A stretch of DNA of 5,880 nucleotides. Source: Bdellovibrionales bacterium. GTDB taxonomy: Bacteria > Bdellovibrionota > Bacteriovoracia > Bacteriovoracales > Bacteriovoracaceae. Positions within the stretch are counted from its first letter, which is position 1. Each line of letters starts with the position of its first letter. Under the pieces are notes generated by a model. The model did no database searches, had not been told where the DNA came from, and worked only from the letters and a program-made list of their open reading frames with translations. Both the position numbers and the translations under genes were made by a program. Positions 5,484-5,880 of the stretch are shown one piece after another. The stretch lies in assembly GCA_005791855.1 (NCBI GenBank), contig SXUH01000197.1, forward strand, positions 1 to 5,880, read 5' to 3'.

Positions 5484-5517
5484 TTAAAACCCCTGGGTTG
5501 AAAAGATAATGCGTCGC

Positions 5518-5546
5518 ACGATACATCTAATCGGTATCTTTTTCAA
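5518..5546 (-). promoter_or_regulatory. candidate sigma70-type promoter for the small secreted-protein gene
   Basis: Read on the minus strand, TTGAAA (5541-5546) and TATCGT (5518-5523) are separated by exactly 17 bases, matching -35 at 5 of 6 and -10 at 4 of 6. Transcription would start near 5511, about 28 bases before the ATG, leaving room for the AGGGG site. For glyA, on the other strand of this AT-rich gap, I found only weak -10-like sequences (such as TAAAAT at 5615-5620) without a matching -35. Confidence 0.45.
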
Positions 5547-5630
5547 CGGGTTAGGTACTTCTTACAATCAAAGATTTCACCTTAAATTAGTAGGCAACGG
5601 AAGTGCGGCTCTCCTAAAATATAGGAAATT

Positions 5631-5636
5631 AAGGAG
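5631..5636 (+). promoter_or_regulatory. ribosome-binding site for glyA
   Basis: AAGGAG lies 6 bases before the ATG at 5643, near-ideal in sequence and spacing. It supports this ATG as the start of the partial gene that runs off the window. Confidence 0.85.
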
Positions 5637-5642
5637 TCATTC

Positions 5643-5880
5643 ATGCTTAAAAATATCACGTCGGTCGATCCGGATGTCGCTCGGTTTATACAGCTCGAAG
5701 AGAACCGCCAGGAGATGGGTCTGGAGCTCATCGCCTCGGAGAACTACTGCTCGAAGGCAGTCATGGAGGCCCAGGGCTCCTGCCTCACCAACAAGTACGC
5801 CGAGGGGTACCCGAAGAAGCGCTACTACAACGGCTGCGAGTTCGTCGACGAGATCGAGACCCTGGCCATCGAACGGGCGA
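5643..5880 (+). CDS. glyA: serine hydroxymethyltransferase, 3' end missing
   Basis: The first 79 codons of a gene that continues past the window; the full enzyme is normally about 415 residues. GlyA interconverts serine and glycine with tetrahydrofolate, supplying one-carbon units, and is a PLP-dependent cytoplasmic dimer or tetramer. The N-terminal signature is unmistakable: ELIASENY (28-35), then [19 protein letters not shown] (42-60) and [12 protein letters not shown] (61-72). Y52, E54, Y61 and Y62 correspond to E. coli Y55, E57, Y64 and Y65 at the active site. The PLP lysine lies beyond the window. Its ATG follows AAGGAG. It is separated from fabF by the inverted small gene, so it has its own promoter and is not simply read from the fab operon. 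The first ~50 bases are AT-rich, then the gene becomes GC-rich. Confidence 0.97.
   Translation, partial: MLKNITSVDPDVARFIQLEENRQEMGLELIASENYCSKAVMEAQGSCLTNKYAEGYPKKRYYNGCEFVDEIETLAIERA

Noticed and set aside
5223..5487. Two plus-strand open frames of 80 codons opposite the small secreted-protein gene
   Set aside because: Neither shows a recognisable domain or supporting context, whereas the minus-strand frame has a signal peptide, a ribosome-binding site and a plausible promoter.

Overview
This window is a bacterial housekeeping segment centred on type II fatty acid synthesis. Left to right on the + strand it holds the 3' part of a DUF177/YceD-family gene, rpmF (ribosomal protein bL32), fabH, fabD, fabG, acpP and fabF. 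These are followed by a small minus-strand gene for a predicted periplasmic protein, and then the 5' part of glyA. I see no mobile element, CRISPR array, tRNA, rRNA or phage gene.

The gene order (yceD-rpmF, the fab genes, acpP, fabF, then glyA) resembles fatty-acid clusters of Deltaproteobacteria-like and Bdellovibrionota lineages. Protein wording, especially in FabH and GlyA, makes me lean to a Bacteriovorax-like predatory or free-living Gram-negative; this is inference from memory, with low to moderate confidence. Two genes often found in this neighbourhood are absent: plsX between rpmF and fabH, and rpiB between fabF and glyA. A signal peptide without a lipobox on the small gene fits a cell with a periplasm.

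Layout. Bases 2-684 are yceD plus rpmF, ending in a clean intrinsic terminator (711-734). The 62 bases between that terminator and fabH are largely filled by a 12-bp imperfect hairpin (747-777). Bases 797-3501 are tightly packed fabH-fabD-fabG (15-base gap, then a 4-base ATGA overlap). acpP follows after 37 bases that include a strong ribosome-binding site and a possible internal promoter. A GC-rich hairpin (3785-3807) separates acpP from fabF. A third hairpin (5075-5095) sits between the convergent fabF and small secreted-protein gene. A 159-base AT-rich divergent region then leads to glyA.

Functionally, FabD loads malonate onto ACP, FabH starts chains from acetyl-CoA and malonyl-ACP, FabG reduces the 3-ketoacyl-ACP, and FabF elongates. 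Dehydratase and enoyl reductase genes are not in the window. The most notable point is that FabF, otherwise canonical, has threonine at position 337 where KAS I/II condensing enzymes carry an essential lysine. Base composition is also patchy: gene cores use mostly G/C-ending codons, while rpmF, acpP and gene ends are clearly AT-richer.
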